Assembly (NCBI RefSeq): GCF_001413925.1
Contig: NZ_LBMJ01000001.1
Location: 2,396,001 to 2,460,000, forward strand
DNA: 64,000 nt
Direction: 5' to 3'
Origin: Nonlabens sp. YIK11
GTDB taxonomy: Bacteria > Bacteroidota > Bacteroidia > Flavobacteriales > Flavobacteriaceae
The notes under the pieces were generated by a model. It searched no databases and was not told where the DNA came from. It saw nothing but the letters and a program-made list of their open reading frames with translations. This document shows positions 34,562 through 43,848 of this stretch, piece by piece. The position numbers were made by a program, and so were the translations under genes. Each line of letters begins with the position of its first letter. Position 1 is the first letter of the stretch.

Positions 34562-35203
34562 ATGGCTTCTATATTAGACCTTTTACAAACTGAAATGGGG
34601 CAAACGCTTATCCAAGGAGCTGCCCAAAAAACAAACACTTCACCTGATAAGACAGCAAATGTCTTATCTCAGGCCATGCCGCTTATTCTAGGCGCGATGC
34701 AACGCAATGCAAAAACCCCAGAAGGTGCAGCCTCACTTTCAAACGCGTTGAGTGATTCACGACACAATGGTGGCGTGCTGGATATGTTGGGTGGATTATT
34801 TGGTGATGGACCAGGCAGTCCAGACGATCTGGAGCAAGATGGCGCTGGAATACTAAAGCATGTTCTAGGTGGCAAACAACCGCAAGTGGAAAGCGCGATA
34901 TCATCTTCAAGTGGTGTGGACATGCAGTCTGTAGGCCAAATCATCAAGATCGCCGCTCCTATCATTATGGGGCTTTTAGGAAAGCAAAAACAAGAACAAC
35001 AAATAAGTCAAAACGGCATAGGTGACCTTCTGGGATCTGTGCTGGGTCAATCTGGTAGCCATGATCAATCCTTTTTGACCACCATTCTAGACGCAGATGG
35101 TGATGGTAGCATCATCGATGATGTTGCTGGAATGGTTCTAGGTGGAGACAAAAAGAAAAAAGGTGGTTTAGGCGGTATGCTGGGTGGCTTTTTTGGAAAA
35201 TAA
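34562..35203 (+). CDS. DUF937 protein with a C-terminal EF-hand-like loop
   Basis: A 213-residue glycine-rich protein. The DUF937 region includes ILDLLQTEMGQTLIQGAAQK, KTANVLSQAMPLILGAMQRN, GGVLDMLGGLFGDGPG and QIIKIAAPIIMGLLGKQKQE. Near residues 175-190 an EF-hand-like calcium loop is visible (DADGDGSIIDDVAG), followed by a glycine/lysine-rich tail (GGDKKKKGGLGGMLGGFFGK). DUF937 proteins are small, of unknown function, and self-associating in some annotations. No signal peptide. It is adjacent to a lipoprotein gene 6 bp downstream. Confidence 0.85.
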   Translation: MASILDLLQTEMGQTLIQGAAQKTNTSPDKTANVLSQAMPLILGAMQRNAKTPEGAASLSNALSDSRHNGGVLDMLGGLFGDGPGSPDDLEQDGAGILKHVLGGKQPQVESAISSSSGVDMQSVGQIIKIAAPIIMGLLGKQKQEQQISQNGIGDLLGSVLGQSGSHDQSFLTTILDADGDGSIIDDVAGMVLGGDKKKKGGLGGMLGGFFGK

Positions 35204-35209
35204 TAGATC

Positions 35210-35632
35210 ATGAAGATAGTAGCTGGAGTACTTACTTTTTTTATTGTAATTGTGATGCTGTCCAGCTGTGGTGGCACCAGTGAAGCTTCTGGAAGTACAG
35301 AAAATGATGGTGTCTATCTAGAAAAGTCTGATACGATACGTATAGCTAACGATAGTCTGGAATATGAGGTCATCATTATTGAACCTGGTTTCAACTCCTG
35401 GCTGGCGACACAGCCACCACGTGGTTATCGATCACAAAGCTCTATGGATATCATTAATGATTTTAAGATCCCATTGTATAACTTGAGAGTAAATCAACCA
35501 TTACAGTACGATCCCAACCTATATCCATTCCGTATCGATTATGATACTTCTATTGATTACGGCTATGAGGTGACTTACTTACTGTTTAATTACTTTAAAT
35601 TCTTTGAGGAGCGGTTTAATCAACGCCTGTAG
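35210..35632 (+). CDS. DUF6146-like lipoprotein
   Basis: A 140-residue protein with a lipoprotein signal (MKIVAGVLTFFIVIVMLSSC, then GGTSEASGS). The C-terminal domain (VIIEPGFNSWLATQPPRGYR, MDIINDFKIPLYNLRVNQPL, DTSIDYGYEVTYLLFNYFKF) is a conserved flavobacterial family known as DUF6146. Function unknown. It is close behind DUF937 and followed by a small membrane protein, suggesting a three-gene cluster. Confidence 0.75.
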   Translation: MKIVAGVLTFFIVIVMLSSCGGTSEASGSTENDGVYLEKSDTIRIANDSLEYEVIIIEPGFNSWLATQPPRGYRSQSSMDIINDFKIPLYNLRVNQPLQYDPNLYPFRIDYDTSIDYGYEVTYLLFNYFKFFEERFNQRL

Positions 35633-35646
35633 ATTATTTTTGCAGC

Positions 35647-36168
35647 ATGCAAAAACTTAAAGAACGCTGGGAAATAGACAAAAACTGGCAACTCATCTAT
35701 ATTTTTCTAGGAATCATAGGCCTTCTCGCCTGTGGTTTTTTTGTGGCTCGCAAGATCATTCCCAACACTTTTGAGGATGTGATGTATGAGTACTTATTTG
35801 TCTTGGGTGTTACGATCGTCAATGCTTATATCTTCTATCTTATAGCCATGTGGCTCTTCAAAAAATTGGGGCCAAAATGGAACGTCGAGTATCGCTGGGA
35901 ATTGATTGCCATCTTTATTGTTTTTGCCATAACAGGATCGGCATCGGCACGATTATCTGGACCGGTTTTAGAATGGATAGGCCTGGATAGAGATACCACA
36001 AGCGGTTGGATTTTCTGGCCTTTACGATTATTGATCATTTTCCCTTTTTATCAGGTATTGCTAGTTTTTATGGGTTGGCTTTTTGGCCAATTTGACTTTT
36101 TCTGGAAGTTTGAAAAGAAGATGTTAGCCAGATTCGGAATCCAACTGGATAAAGAGAACGATAATTAG
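35647..36168 (+). CDS. Conserved four-helix membrane protein (DUF6787-like)
   Basis: A 173-residue protein. A short soluble N-terminus (MQKLKERWEIDKNWQLIYIF) leads into four hydrophobic segments (about residues 16-36, 46-71, 83-101 and 122-147). The motif SGWIFWPLRLLIIFPFYQVL precedes the last helix pair. This is a conserved flavobacterial family I know as DUF6787; function unknown. A TATTTTTG box lies directly before the start codon at 35635-35642, giving a possible very short leader. Confidence 0.65.
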   Translation: MQKLKERWEIDKNWQLIYIFLGIIGLLACGFFVARKIIPNTFEDVMYEYLFVLGVTIVNAYIFYLIAMWLFKKLGPKWNVEYRWELIAIFIVFAITGSASARLSGPVLEWIGLDRDTTSGWIFWPLRLLIIFPFYQVLLVFMGWLFGQFDFFWKFEKKMLARFGIQLDKENDN

Positions 36169-36181
36169 TTGGAAATCGCTT

Positions 36182-36209
36182 TTGGCTTTTTAAAAATGCT
36201 TTATATTTG
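36182..36209 (+). promoter_or_regulatory. Flavobacterial promoter for tRNA-Arg
   Basis: TTG (36182-36184), a 17-bp spacer and TATATTTG (36202-36209) form a near-ideal -33/-7 pair 27 bases before the tRNA. Confidence 0.8.
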
Positions 36210-36236
36210 CAACCGCTTTGAAAGAAGTAGATTTTA

Positions 36237-36310
<74 letters not shown>

Positions 36311-36312
36311 CG

Positions 36313-36344
36313 AAAGGCCCTCATGTTTTTGAGGGCCTTTTTTT
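36313..36344 (+). terminator. Rho-independent terminator after tRNA-Arg
   Basis: The stem AAAGGCCCTC / GAGGGCCTTT is followed by TTTT, 3 bases downstream of the tRNA. Confidence 0.92.
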
Positions 36345-36442
36345 ATGAAGTTAATCAAGATGGATTGAAGCAATTTTAAATTGTCAAGCTGACGTTTTTT
36401 TCTTCCAACTCCATTAACCAAGTGAAAAAAATTAGACCTTTT

Positions 36443-36476
36443 TTGACGCTTATATCATTATTTCATTCTAATTTTG
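36443..36476 (+). promoter_or_regulatory. Flavobacterial promoter before the efflux locus
   Basis: TTG (36443-36445), a 23-bp spacer and TAATTTTG (36469-36476) lie just before the start of the small protein that precedes the RND genes. Confidence 0.55.
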
Positions 36477-36485
36477 CACGTTGAA

Positions 36486-36899
36486 ATGAAAAAAATATCA
36501 TTTTTCGTGTTTATTGTCGCTGCCATTTTGATGGCGGTAGGTTCGCTTTCTACGGCTAACCTTACTTCATCTACACCTTCTGGATTAGCATCCATACTGG
36601 AGACAGTACATTCCATCCAGACTCAAGAAAATCAAAGTTTTGACCATCATTTCTTGGGAAATTTAGAGCAAGAAAAGGAACTGGAATTAATCGCCGAAGA
36701 AGTTGAAGAGGAAGATTGGAGACAGTCCTATAAGTTAGCGAAAAAGGATCACTACGGTTTTGATTATTCAAATTCTAGTGGAGAAGTATTTGAGGTGCCT
36801 AATGCTCCTGTTTCTGCCTCTAGAGCTATACAGCATTCCAACGCACTGGCCTCTTCCTCGCCGCATATCTATTTATTACACAGCGTTTTTATAATATGA
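36486..36899 (+). CDS. Small exported protein preceding the RND genes
   Basis: A 137-residue protein from the ATG at 36486 (MKKISFFVFIVAAILMAVGS signal or anchor). The middle is acidic (EQEKELELIAEEVEEEDWRQ) and the end hydrophobic (SPHIYLLHSVFII). No family is recognised. It is read from its own promoter 125 bp before the efflux adaptor gene and may belong to that unit. Confidence 0.6.
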   Translation: MKKISFFVFIVAAILMAVGSLSTANLTSSTPSGLASILETVHSIQTQENQSFDHHFLGNLEQEKELELIAEEVEEEDWRQSYKLAKKDHYGFDYSNSSGEVFEVPNAPVSASRAIQHSNALASSSPHIYLLHSVFII

Positions 36900-37023
36900 T
36901 TATGGTCCACCTAGTGATTTTATAAAATCAATAGGTCAACATTCATGTATGCAAATTGACTCCAATAAGAGCCAGTTCATACCAACCATTTTTTAATCAT
37001 ATTACATACAAACACTTAGTAAA

Positions 37024-38100
37024 ATGAAACAATTCCTATTGTTTTTAGGGCTCTGCACAATCTTAAGCAGTTGTACTCATAAAAAAGAAGAAGCACACGA
37101 ATCCACTAAATATCTAGTAAGTAGTCCTATCCAAATGGATACGGTCATCACTAAAGATTACATAAGCCAAATACATTCTATACGCAATATAGAGTTGAGA
37201 GCGCTGGAAAGAGGTTACCTCAAAAGCATCAATATTGACGAAGGGCAAACCGTCTCAAAAGGGCAGTCTTTGTTTAGAATCATGCCTAACGTTTATCAGG
37301 CCGAGTTGCAGAAAGCGCAGGCAGAAGCAAATGTTGCCAGAATCGAGCTTAAAAATACCCAACTATTATCAGACGGTAATGTAGTTTCTCCCAACGAACT
37401 AGCGATGTCAAAGGCAAAACTTGACAAAGCACTGGCCGAGGTTTCCATGGCTCAAATTCATTTAGGATTCACTAATGTAAAAGCACCGTTTGATGGTATC
37501 GTTGATCATTTAAGAGTTAGAGAAGGAAGCCTTTTAGAAGAAGGAGAATTACTTACTACACTCTCTGACAACAGTGAAATGTGGGTTTATTTTAATGTCC
37601 CAGAAGCCGAATATCTGGATTATGCCATGAGTAAGGATCAAGGCGATAAGAAGCATGTTCGTCTTTTAATGGCAAACAATAAAGAGTTCCCACATGAAGG
37701 TATTGTAGAAACCATTGAAGGTGAATTCAACAATGAAACTGGAAACATCGCTTTCAGAGCGACTTTTCCAAATCCAGAAGGAATTTTAAGACACGGTGAA
37801 ACTGGTAGCGTATTGATGACCATACCTTTAACGAAGGCCATCATCATTCCTCAAAAAGCAACCTTTGAAGTTTTAGACAAGCGTTTTGTATTTGTTATTG
37901 ATGAAAACGGTATCGTACAACAACGTGAGATCACCGTTGGTACAGAACTTCCCAATCTTTTTGTAGTAGAAAAAGGCCTTGCCACAACAGATAAGATTTT
38001 ACTGGAAGGTATTCGACTTGTAAAAGCTGGAGATCATATTGAATATGAATTTGTACAGCCTAAAAAGTCCATCTCTTCACTAGACCTCTACGCAGAGTAG
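37024..38100 (+). CDS. RND efflux periplasmic adaptor (membrane fusion protein), lipoprotein
   Basis: A 358-residue protein with a lipoprotein signal (MKQFLLFLGLCTILSSCTHK). The membrane-fusion-protein order is kept: barrel-sandwich half (DYISQIHSIRNIELRALERG, YLKSINIDEGQTVSKGQSLF), helical hairpin (about residues 95-150, ELQKAQAEANVARIELKNTQ) and second half (NVKAPFDGIVDHLRVREGSL), then the beta-barrel (LRHGETGSVLMTIPLTKAII) and membrane-proximal domain. It links the inner-membrane pump and the outer-membrane channel encoded downstream; anchored by lipid. Confidence 0.94.
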   Translation: MKQFLLFLGLCTILSSCTHKKEEAHESTKYLVSSPIQMDTVITKDYISQIHSIRNIELRALERGYLKSINIDEGQTVSKGQSLFRIMPNVYQAELQKAQAEANVARIELKNTQLLSDGNVVSPNELAMSKAKLDKALAEVSMAQIHLGFTNVKAPFDGIVDHLRVREGSLLEEGELLTTLSDNSEMWVYFNVPEAEYLDYAMSKDQGDKKHVRLLMANNKEFPHEGIVETIEGEFNNETGNIAFRATFPNPEGILRHGETGSVLMTIPLTKAIIIPQKATFEVLDKRFVFVIDENGIVQQREITVGTELPNLFVVEKGLATTDKILLEGIRLVKAGDHIEYEFVQPKKSISSLDLYAE

Positions 38101-38121
38101 TTCCACCTAAATCATTAAGAG

Positions 38122-41100
38122 ATGTTCAGCAAGTTTATAAAACGGCCAGTACTGGCCATAGTTATTTCTGTGATCATTGTTTTCACAGGACTTCTATCGA
38201 TCAACAATCTACCAATTTCTCAATTTCCAGAAATTGCACCTACCACGGTCAATATCTTTATCGCCTATCCAGGGTCCAGCGCAGAGGTTTTGGTAAATTC
38301 CACGCTTATCCCTTTAGAGACTGCCATTAATGGTGTTCAGGATATGCGATACATTGCTTCAGACGCCACCAGTGCTGGAGAAGGAACCATCAGAATTATT
38401 TTTGAACCAGGCACAGATCCTAATGAAGCTGTGGTTAGAGTTAAAACTAGAGTCGATCAGGTCATGCCTTTGTTACCTGAATTGGTCCAGCGTGAAGGAG
38501 TTATCATCACACCAGTACAACCCAGTATGTTGATGTATGTCAACCTCTATAGCGATGCCAAGAAAAATGACGAGAAATTCCTTTACAACTATTCCTATAC
38601 CACCATTATTCCTGAACTCCAGCGTATCAACGGTATCGCGAGTGCACAAATTTTAGGTAGTAGAAAGTATGCCATGCGCGTTTGGCTCAAACCAGATAGA
38701 ATGCGAGCCTATAATGTTTCGGCAGAAGAGGTTCTCAAAGCCATGGAAGAGCAAAGCATCATTGCCAGACCTGGTAGATTGGGTCAAAGTTCTGGTATCA
38801 AATCGCAGTCTTTAGAATATGTGTTGTCGTTCCAAGAACGGTACAATAAAGAAGAGCAATACAAGGATATCATCATCAAGGCAAATGCAGAAGGTGAACT
38901 TCTCATGCTCAAGGATATTGCAGATGTAGAATTGGGCAGCGAGTTTTTTGATATTTACTCCAATCTGGATGGTAAGCCCTCAGCTTCTATCGTTTTGAAG
39001 CAAACCGTAGGTAGCAACGCAAGTGATGTCATCGATCAGGTGAAGTCTACCTTAAAAGATTTTGAAGCTTCTCTACCGCCAGGAGTCGAGTATAAAATCA
39101 GTTATGATGTCTCAAATTTCTTGGATGCTTCCATAGAGCAGGTCATTCATACCTTGCGGGATGCTTTTATCTTGGTAGCCATTGTGGTCTTTCTTTTTTT
39201 AGGTGATTGGAGGTCTACCTTGATTCCTATTATAGCGGTACCTGTTTCTTTGATCGGAGCATTTTTTGTTATGCAATTATTTGGGCTCTCCATCAACCTG
39301 ATCACTTTATTTGCCTTAGTACTCGCGATTGGTATTGTCGTGGATGATGCCATTGTAGTAGTCGAGGCAGTCCATGCCAAAATGGAAGAAGAGCATCTCA
39401 ATCCCTACGATGCGGTCAAGAAAGTCATCAAAGAGATAGGCGGTGCAATTATCGCCATAACTCTAGTCATGGTCGCAGTGTTCATTCCTATTTCATTTAT
39501 GTCTGGACCTGTTGGTGTATTCTATCGTCAATTCTCCATTACCATGGCTGGTTCCATCATCATTTCGGCCATCGTGGCTTTGACACTTACACCCGTTTTA
39601 TGCGCCATGATTCTTAAGAATAATCATGGTAAACCTAGACGTAGATCGATTATGAATAGGTTCATCGATGCCTTTAACCGTGGTTTTGAAAAGCTGACTG
39701 GAAGATATATTAAGGTCTTGAAGCACATTGTCAATAGACGTGTAGTGACCTTTGGTATTTTGATAGCATTTTGTGTAGGCATCTTCTTGACTAACGAGGT
39801 ATTGCCATCAGGCTTTATTCCTAATGAAGATCAAGGAACTATCTATGCTATCATACAAACACCGCCAGGAGCAACACTAGAGCGTACAAATGAAGTCGCC
39901 CAAAACCTACAGCGCGTCTGTTCCAAAATTGATGGTGTAGAATCTGTATCATCACTGGCTGGCTACGAGATCATGACTGAAGGTCGTGGATCCAACGCCG
40001 GTACTTGTTTGATCAACCTTAAACCCTGGTCAGAACGAGAACATTCCGTTCATGAAATCATGGAAGAATTAGAAGAACAAAGCAAGGATCTAGGTGCCGT
40101 CATTGAATACTTTGAGCCGCCAGCAGTACCAGGTTTTGGTTCATCAGGTGGGTTCTCCATGCGATTATTGGATAAGACCAACGGTACGGATTATCAGGAA
40201 TTTGAAAGAGTGAACAATGAGTTTATGGACGCTTTACGCGAAAGAGAGGAACTCACAGGCCTCTTCACATTCTTTGCAGCTAATTATCCTCAAATAGAAC
40301 TTAAAATCAACAATAAGGCAGCCATGCAAAAAGGAGTTACCATCGGTAACGCCATGGAAAATCTGAATATTTTGATTGGTAGTACCTATGAGCAAGGATT
40401 CATTCGTTTCGGTAGGTTCTTCAAGGTGTATACTCAAGCAGGTCCTGAGTACCGTAGGTTACCATCAGATCTTGAAAAACTATTTGTGAAAAATGAAGAA
40501 GGTGAAATGGTTCCCTATTCATCCTTCATGACCATGGAAAAGAAATTGGGACCCAATGAGATCACTCGTTACAATCTTTATAATTCAGCTTCCATTCGTG
40601 GATTACCTGCCAAAGGATTCACCAGTGGTGACGCCATCGCTGCTATCAATGAGGTCGCAAAGGAACAGTTACCTCGTGGTTATGACATCGCCTATGAAGG
40701 ATTGTCTTATGATGAGGCTAATCGTGGTAGTGAGTCCATCTACATTTTTGGGGTCGTGTTACTGTTTGTCTATTTCGTTCTTGCAGCACAATATGAAAGC
40801 TTCATATTACCATTAGCCGTTATTTTCTCCTTGCCGGTTGGTGTATTTGGATCTTTTGTATTACTCAAATTTATGGGCCTTGCCAATGATATTTATGCGC
40901 AAATAGGCTTGATCATGCTGGTAGGACTTTTAGGAAAGAACGCCGTATTGATCGTTGAATTTGCCGTCCAAAAAAGACGTGAAGGTGCTACCATTCTAGA
41001 CGCAGCTATTGAAGGTGCAAGAATGAGATTCCGTCCTATTTTGATGACTTCCTTTGCCTTTATCGCAGGTTTGATACCATTGGTAATTGCTCATGGTGCA

Positions 41101-41382
41101 GGTGCGATTGCAAATAAAACCATAGGTGGATCTGCCCTAGGTGGAATGCTATTGGGAACTCTGGTAGGAGTTCTGGTCATACCAGGATTGTATTACATAT
41201 TCGGTTCTTGGGCAGATGGAAAATCACTCATTAAAAATGAAGATTACGAGACCGTCTCTCAATCATTTATTAGAAACAGTGAAGAGCAATACGACGCAAA
41301 ACAAGACATCAGTAAACTACGCAGATTGATGAAAAAGCTGAAATCTAAAATCAAAAACGATAAAGTTGAAGAACATGATTAG
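38122..41382 (+). CDS. RND family efflux transporter permease (HAE1-type)
   Basis: A 1086-residue protein of normal RND length, with the N-terminal helix (MFSKFIKRPVLAIVISVII) and the paired large periplasmic loops and helices. The proton relay motif is in helix 4 (ALVLAIGIVVDDAIVVVEAV, two adjacent Asp). Other signatures are GRLGQSSGIKSQSLEYVL, SFMSGPVGVFYRQFSITMAG and MLVGLLGKNAVLIVEFAVQK. A basic C-terminal tail ends EEQYDAKQDISKLRRLMKKL. It exports hydrophobic or amphiphilic drugs or envelope compounds; the substrate is unknown. It lies 21 bp after the adaptor and overlaps the channel gene by 8 bp. Confidence 0.96.
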   Translation: MFSKFIKRPVLAIVISVIIVFTGLLSINNLPISQFPEIAPTTVNIFIAYPGSSAEVLVNSTLIPLETAINGVQDMRYIASDATSAGEGTIRIIFEPGTDPNEAVVRVKTRVDQVMPLLPELVQREGVIITPVQPSMLMYVNLYSDAKKNDEKFLYNYSYTTIIPELQRINGIASAQILGSRKYAMRVWLKPDRMRAYNVSAEEVLKAMEEQSIIARPGRLGQSSGIKSQSLEYVLSFQERYNKEEQYKDIIIKANAEGELLMLKDIADVELGSEFFDIYSNLDGKPSASIVLKQTVGSNASDVIDQVKSTLKDFEASLPPGVEYKISYDVSNFLDASIEQVIHTLRDAFILVAIVVFLFLGDWRSTLIPIIAVPVSLIGAFFVMQLFGLSINLITLFALVLAIGIVVDDAIVVVEAVHAKMEEEHLNPYDAVKKVIKEIGGAIIAITLVMVAVFIPISFMSGPVGVFYRQFSITMAGSIIISAIVALTLTPVLCAMILKNNHGKPRRRSIMNRFIDAFNRGFEKLTGRYIKVLKHIVNRRVVTFGILIAFCVGIFLTNEVLPSGFIPNEDQGTIYAIIQTPPGATLERTNEVAQNLQRVCSKIDGVESVSSLAGYEIMTEGRGSNAGTCLINLKPWSEREHSVHEIMEELEEQSKDLGAVIEYFEPPAVPGFGSSGGFSMRLLDKTNGTDYQEFERVNNEFMDALREREELTGLFTFFAANYPQIELKINNKAAMQKGVTIGNAMENLNILIGSTYEQGFIRFGRFFKVYTQAGPEYRRLPSDLEKLFVKNEEGEMVPYSSFMTMEKKLGPNEITRYNLYNSASIRGLPAKGFTSGDAIAAINEVAKEQLPRGYDIAYEGLSYDEANRGSESIYIFGVVLLFVYFVLAAQYESFILPLAVIFSLPVGVFGSFVLLKFMGLANDIYAQIGLIMLVGLLGKNAVLIVEFAVQKRREGATILDAAIEGARMRFRPILMTSFAFIAGLIPLVIAHGAGAIANKTIGGSALGGMLLGTLVGVLVIPGLYYIFGSWADGKSLIKNEDYETVSQSFIRNSEEQYDAKQDISKLRRLMKKLKSKIKNDKVEEHD

Positions 41383-42805
41383 AAACATAAAACTGTATGC
41401 CTTTCTCATTTTGGCAATGGTGCTGGTTCATTCCTGTGCGCCTACACTGGAAGTTAGAGAAGAAAATAGATCGATGCCAGATCATTATAGAAATAAGCTG
41501 GTGGATTCCCTGAATACCGCAAACATGAAATGGCAAGATTTCTTTGCAGACGAATATCTCAAACACCTTATAGATACTGCTCTAGTAAATAATCAAGAGC
41601 TTAACATCATGCTGCAACGAGTAAGTGTAGCACAAAATGAGGTGCAAGCTCGCAAGGGTGAATTCTTACCTTTTGTTGGTGTTCAAGCTGGTGCAGAAGT
41701 AGAAAAAGTTGGTGAATTTAGCAGAAATGGTGCTGTAGAAACACAACTTCCCATACGTGAGAATGAAGCATTTCCAGATCCATTGACAGATTTTAATGTA
41801 GGTGTTCAAGTCTCTTGGGAATTGGATATCTGGAAAAAACTGCGCAATTCAAAAAAGGCGGCCGTGATGGAATATCTAGCCAGCGTTGAAGGTAAAAACT
41901 TTATGGTGACCCAACTCATCGCAGAACTGGCCGACTCCTATTATGAGCTCATAACGTTGGACAACAAACTGGACCTCATTGAACAAAACCTTGCCCTGCA
42001 AACTGATGCTCTGCGCATTGTAAAGCTTCAAAAAGAAGCTGCAAGAGCAACCCAGTTGGGTGTGCGACGTTTTGATGCAGAGGTTTTTAAGAACCAGAGC
42101 GAGAAATATGAGATTGAACAACAGATCACTGAAATTGAGAACAAAATCAATTTCTTGATAGGAAGAAAACCGTCTCCTATAGCTCGTAATTCGGCTAATT
42201 TTCTTGAGATAAAGGTAGACACTATCAATGCAGGCTTACCGTCACAGCTGCTACAAAACAGACCTGATATAAGACAGGCAGAATATGACTTGATGGCTGC
42301 AAAACTCGATGTGAAAGTCGCAAGAGCCAACTTCTTTCCTTCCATCGGGATTAAGGCAGGCGTAGGCTTACAAGCCTTCAAACCTCAATACCTAACCTCA
42401 ACTCCAGAATCTCTAGCATATAATCTCGTTGGGGACCTGGTAAGTCCATTGATCAATAGAAATGCCATCAAATCACAGTACAACACGGCAAATGCACAGC
42501 AATTACAGGCTGTATTTGAGTATGAGAAGAACATACTTAATGGATACTTTGAGGTGGCAAACGAGTTATCACGTATTGATAACCTCAAAAAGAGTTATGA
42601 CCTCAAGGAACAGCAAGTTGCCGCGTTGACTGAATCTATTGACATCATCAACAAACTGTTCACCTCAGCCAGAGCAGATTATATGGAGGTTTTGTTGACG
42701 CAGCGAGATGCTTTGGAATCAAAAATGGAACTTGTTGAAACTAAAAAAGATCAACTCCTGGCTAGAGTAGATCTTTATCAGGCGCTAGGTGGCGGCTGGA
42801 AGTAG
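41375..42805 (+). CDS. TolC-family outer-membrane efflux channel (lipoprotein)
   Basis: A 476-residue protein from the ATG at 41375 (MIRNIKLYAFLILAMVLVHS, lipobox near HSCAP); this start overlaps the permease stop by 8 bp. Two repeats typical of the outer-membrane efflux family are visible: IDTALVNNQELNIMLQRVSV with WELDIWKKLRNSKKAAVMEY, and LLQNRPDIRQAEYDLMAAKL with ARANFFPSIGIKAGVGLQA. The end, MEVLLTQRDALESKMELVET, is also typical. It forms the trimeric exit duct of the three-part pump. Confidence 0.95.
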   Translation: MIRNIKLYAFLILAMVLVHSCAPTLEVREENRSMPDHYRNKLVDSLNTANMKWQDFFADEYLKHLIDTALVNNQELNIMLQRVSVAQNEVQARKGEFLPFVGVQAGAEVEKVGEFSRNGAVETQLPIRENEAFPDPLTDFNVGVQVSWELDIWKKLRNSKKAAVMEYLASVEGKNFMVTQLIAELADSYYELITLDNKLDLIEQNLALQTDALRIVKLQKEAARATQLGVRRFDAEVFKNQSEKYEIEQQITEIENKINFLIGRKPSPIARNSANFLEIKVDTINAGLPSQLLQNRPDIRQAEYDLMAAKLDVKVARANFFPSIGIKAGVGLQAFKPQYLTSTPESLAYNLVGDLVSPLINRNAIKSQYNTANAQQLQAVFEYEKNILNGYFEVANELSRIDNLKKSYDLKEQQVAALTESIDIINKLFTSARADYMEVLLTQRDALESKMELVETKKDQLLARVDLYQALGGGWK

Positions 42806-42825
42806 ATGATTTATTTGATTGGTTC

Positions 42826-42860
42826 AAAATCCCCATTGAGAAATGGGGATTTTTGTTTTT
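42826..42860 (+). terminator. Rho-independent terminator closing the RND operon
   Basis: A 12-bp stem, AAAATCCCCATT / AATGGGGATTTT, with loop GAGA and a T-rich tail. Confidence 0.9.
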
Positions 42861-42914
42861 AGGCACTTATAGATTGGCTATCTGGAAATAAAGCAGTTAA
42901 GCTTGTGGTGTATT

Positions 42915-42930
42915 CGCTTTCGCGAAAGCG
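42915..42930. repeat. 16-bp palindrome CGCTTTCGCGAAAGCG, copy 10
   Basis: Perfect copy in the 20-bp form, intergenic between the convergent channel and EamA transporter genes. Confidence 0.97.
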
Positions 42931-42991
42931 AACTCTCTAACCATCCAGTGAGATCACTAGGTCAACAAGTAAAGATGAGCATTAGCTCTAA

Positions 42992-43837
42992 TCAGGCGTT
43001 TCTTGATTTGTACAAAATATTCAAGGTCAATCCTGCCATGACCATCAAAATACCCAGTAGCGACCACCAGGTATAGATTTCAAGAAACCAAAATGCACCA
43101 ATCATCACGGTAAAAATCACTTCCAGATATTTTAAAGGTGCAATCTGATTGGTAGAGGCAATTTGAAAAGCTTTGGTCATATACAGCTGGCCTACAAAAC
43201 CTACGATTCCCAATATTCCCAACCATATCCACTCTACTCCTATCGGGTTTTTCCAGTTGCCCATGGAGAGTAAACCGCCCAGCACGGTCCCGATAAACAT
43301 AAAGTAGTTGACCACAACCATAGGATGGTCCTGCTTCCCTATTTTGGAAATGACTACAAATATCAACCCCATAAATAACGCCGAAAGTATGATCATGCTC
43401 AAGCCTATCAAACTGAGGCCATCATCAAATCCCTTGAGGACCAAAACTCCAGCAAATGCCAGCAAAAAGAAAAGCCATTGCAAGGGTTTGATACGTTCCT
43501 TGAGCCAGATCACTGCAAAGATGGCTGCAAAAATAGGCGACAAATACCGCAAGGTCACCGCAGTACCTACCGGCAGGAATTTTAAGGACGCAAAAAATAA
43601 TAGAAGGGAAATCGCACCAGCAACACCTCTCAAGATCAACAACCACCGCTTATTCCCCAACATGGGAATCTTATGGTACATAAGAAGACTTGAAGTAATT
43701 AATAAAGTCCCAATAGATCTAAAAAAGACCAACTGATAGGCACTAAAATCGGCAAGATATTTTACGAGACCGTTCATGATAGCAAATGCAAAAGCACTTA
43801 ACATCATAAATAAAATCGCTTTATGTAATTCCTTCAT
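42992..43837 (-). CDS. EamA/DMT family transporter
   Basis: A 281-residue membrane protein with ten hydrophobic segments in two EamA repeats. The first repeat begins MKELHKAILFMMLSAFAFAI and includes GAISLLLFFASLKFLPVGTA and SPIFAAIFAVIWLKERI. The second begins GLSMIILSALFMGLIFVVIS and ends APLKYLEVIFTVMIGAFWFL with LMVMAGLTLNILYKSRNA. It likely exports or imports a small metabolite; the substrate is unknown. It stands alone on the minus strand. The words FAFAI in the first helix are not encoded by the palindrome. Confidence 0.9.
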   Translation of the reverse strand: MKELHKAILFMMLSAFAFAIMNGLVKYLADFSAYQLVFFRSIGTLLITSSLLMYHKIPMLGNKRWLLILRGVAGAISLLLFFASLKFLPVGTAVTLRYLSPIFAAIFAVIWLKERIKPLQWLFFLLAFAGVLVLKGFDDGLSLIGLSMIILSALFMGLIFVVISKIGKQDHPMVVVNYFMFIGTVLGGLLSMGNWKNPIGVEWIWLGILGIVGFVGQLYMTKAFQIASTNQIAPLKYLEVIFTVMIGAFWFLEIYTWWSLLGILMVMAGLTLNILYKSRNA

Positions 43838-43848
43838 TCTGTAATCTA

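Noticed and set aside
43308..43736. 142-codon plus-strand frame opposite the EamA transporter
   Set aside because: Antisense to a clear ten-helix transporter; lysine/asparagine/proline-rich shadow with no signals.
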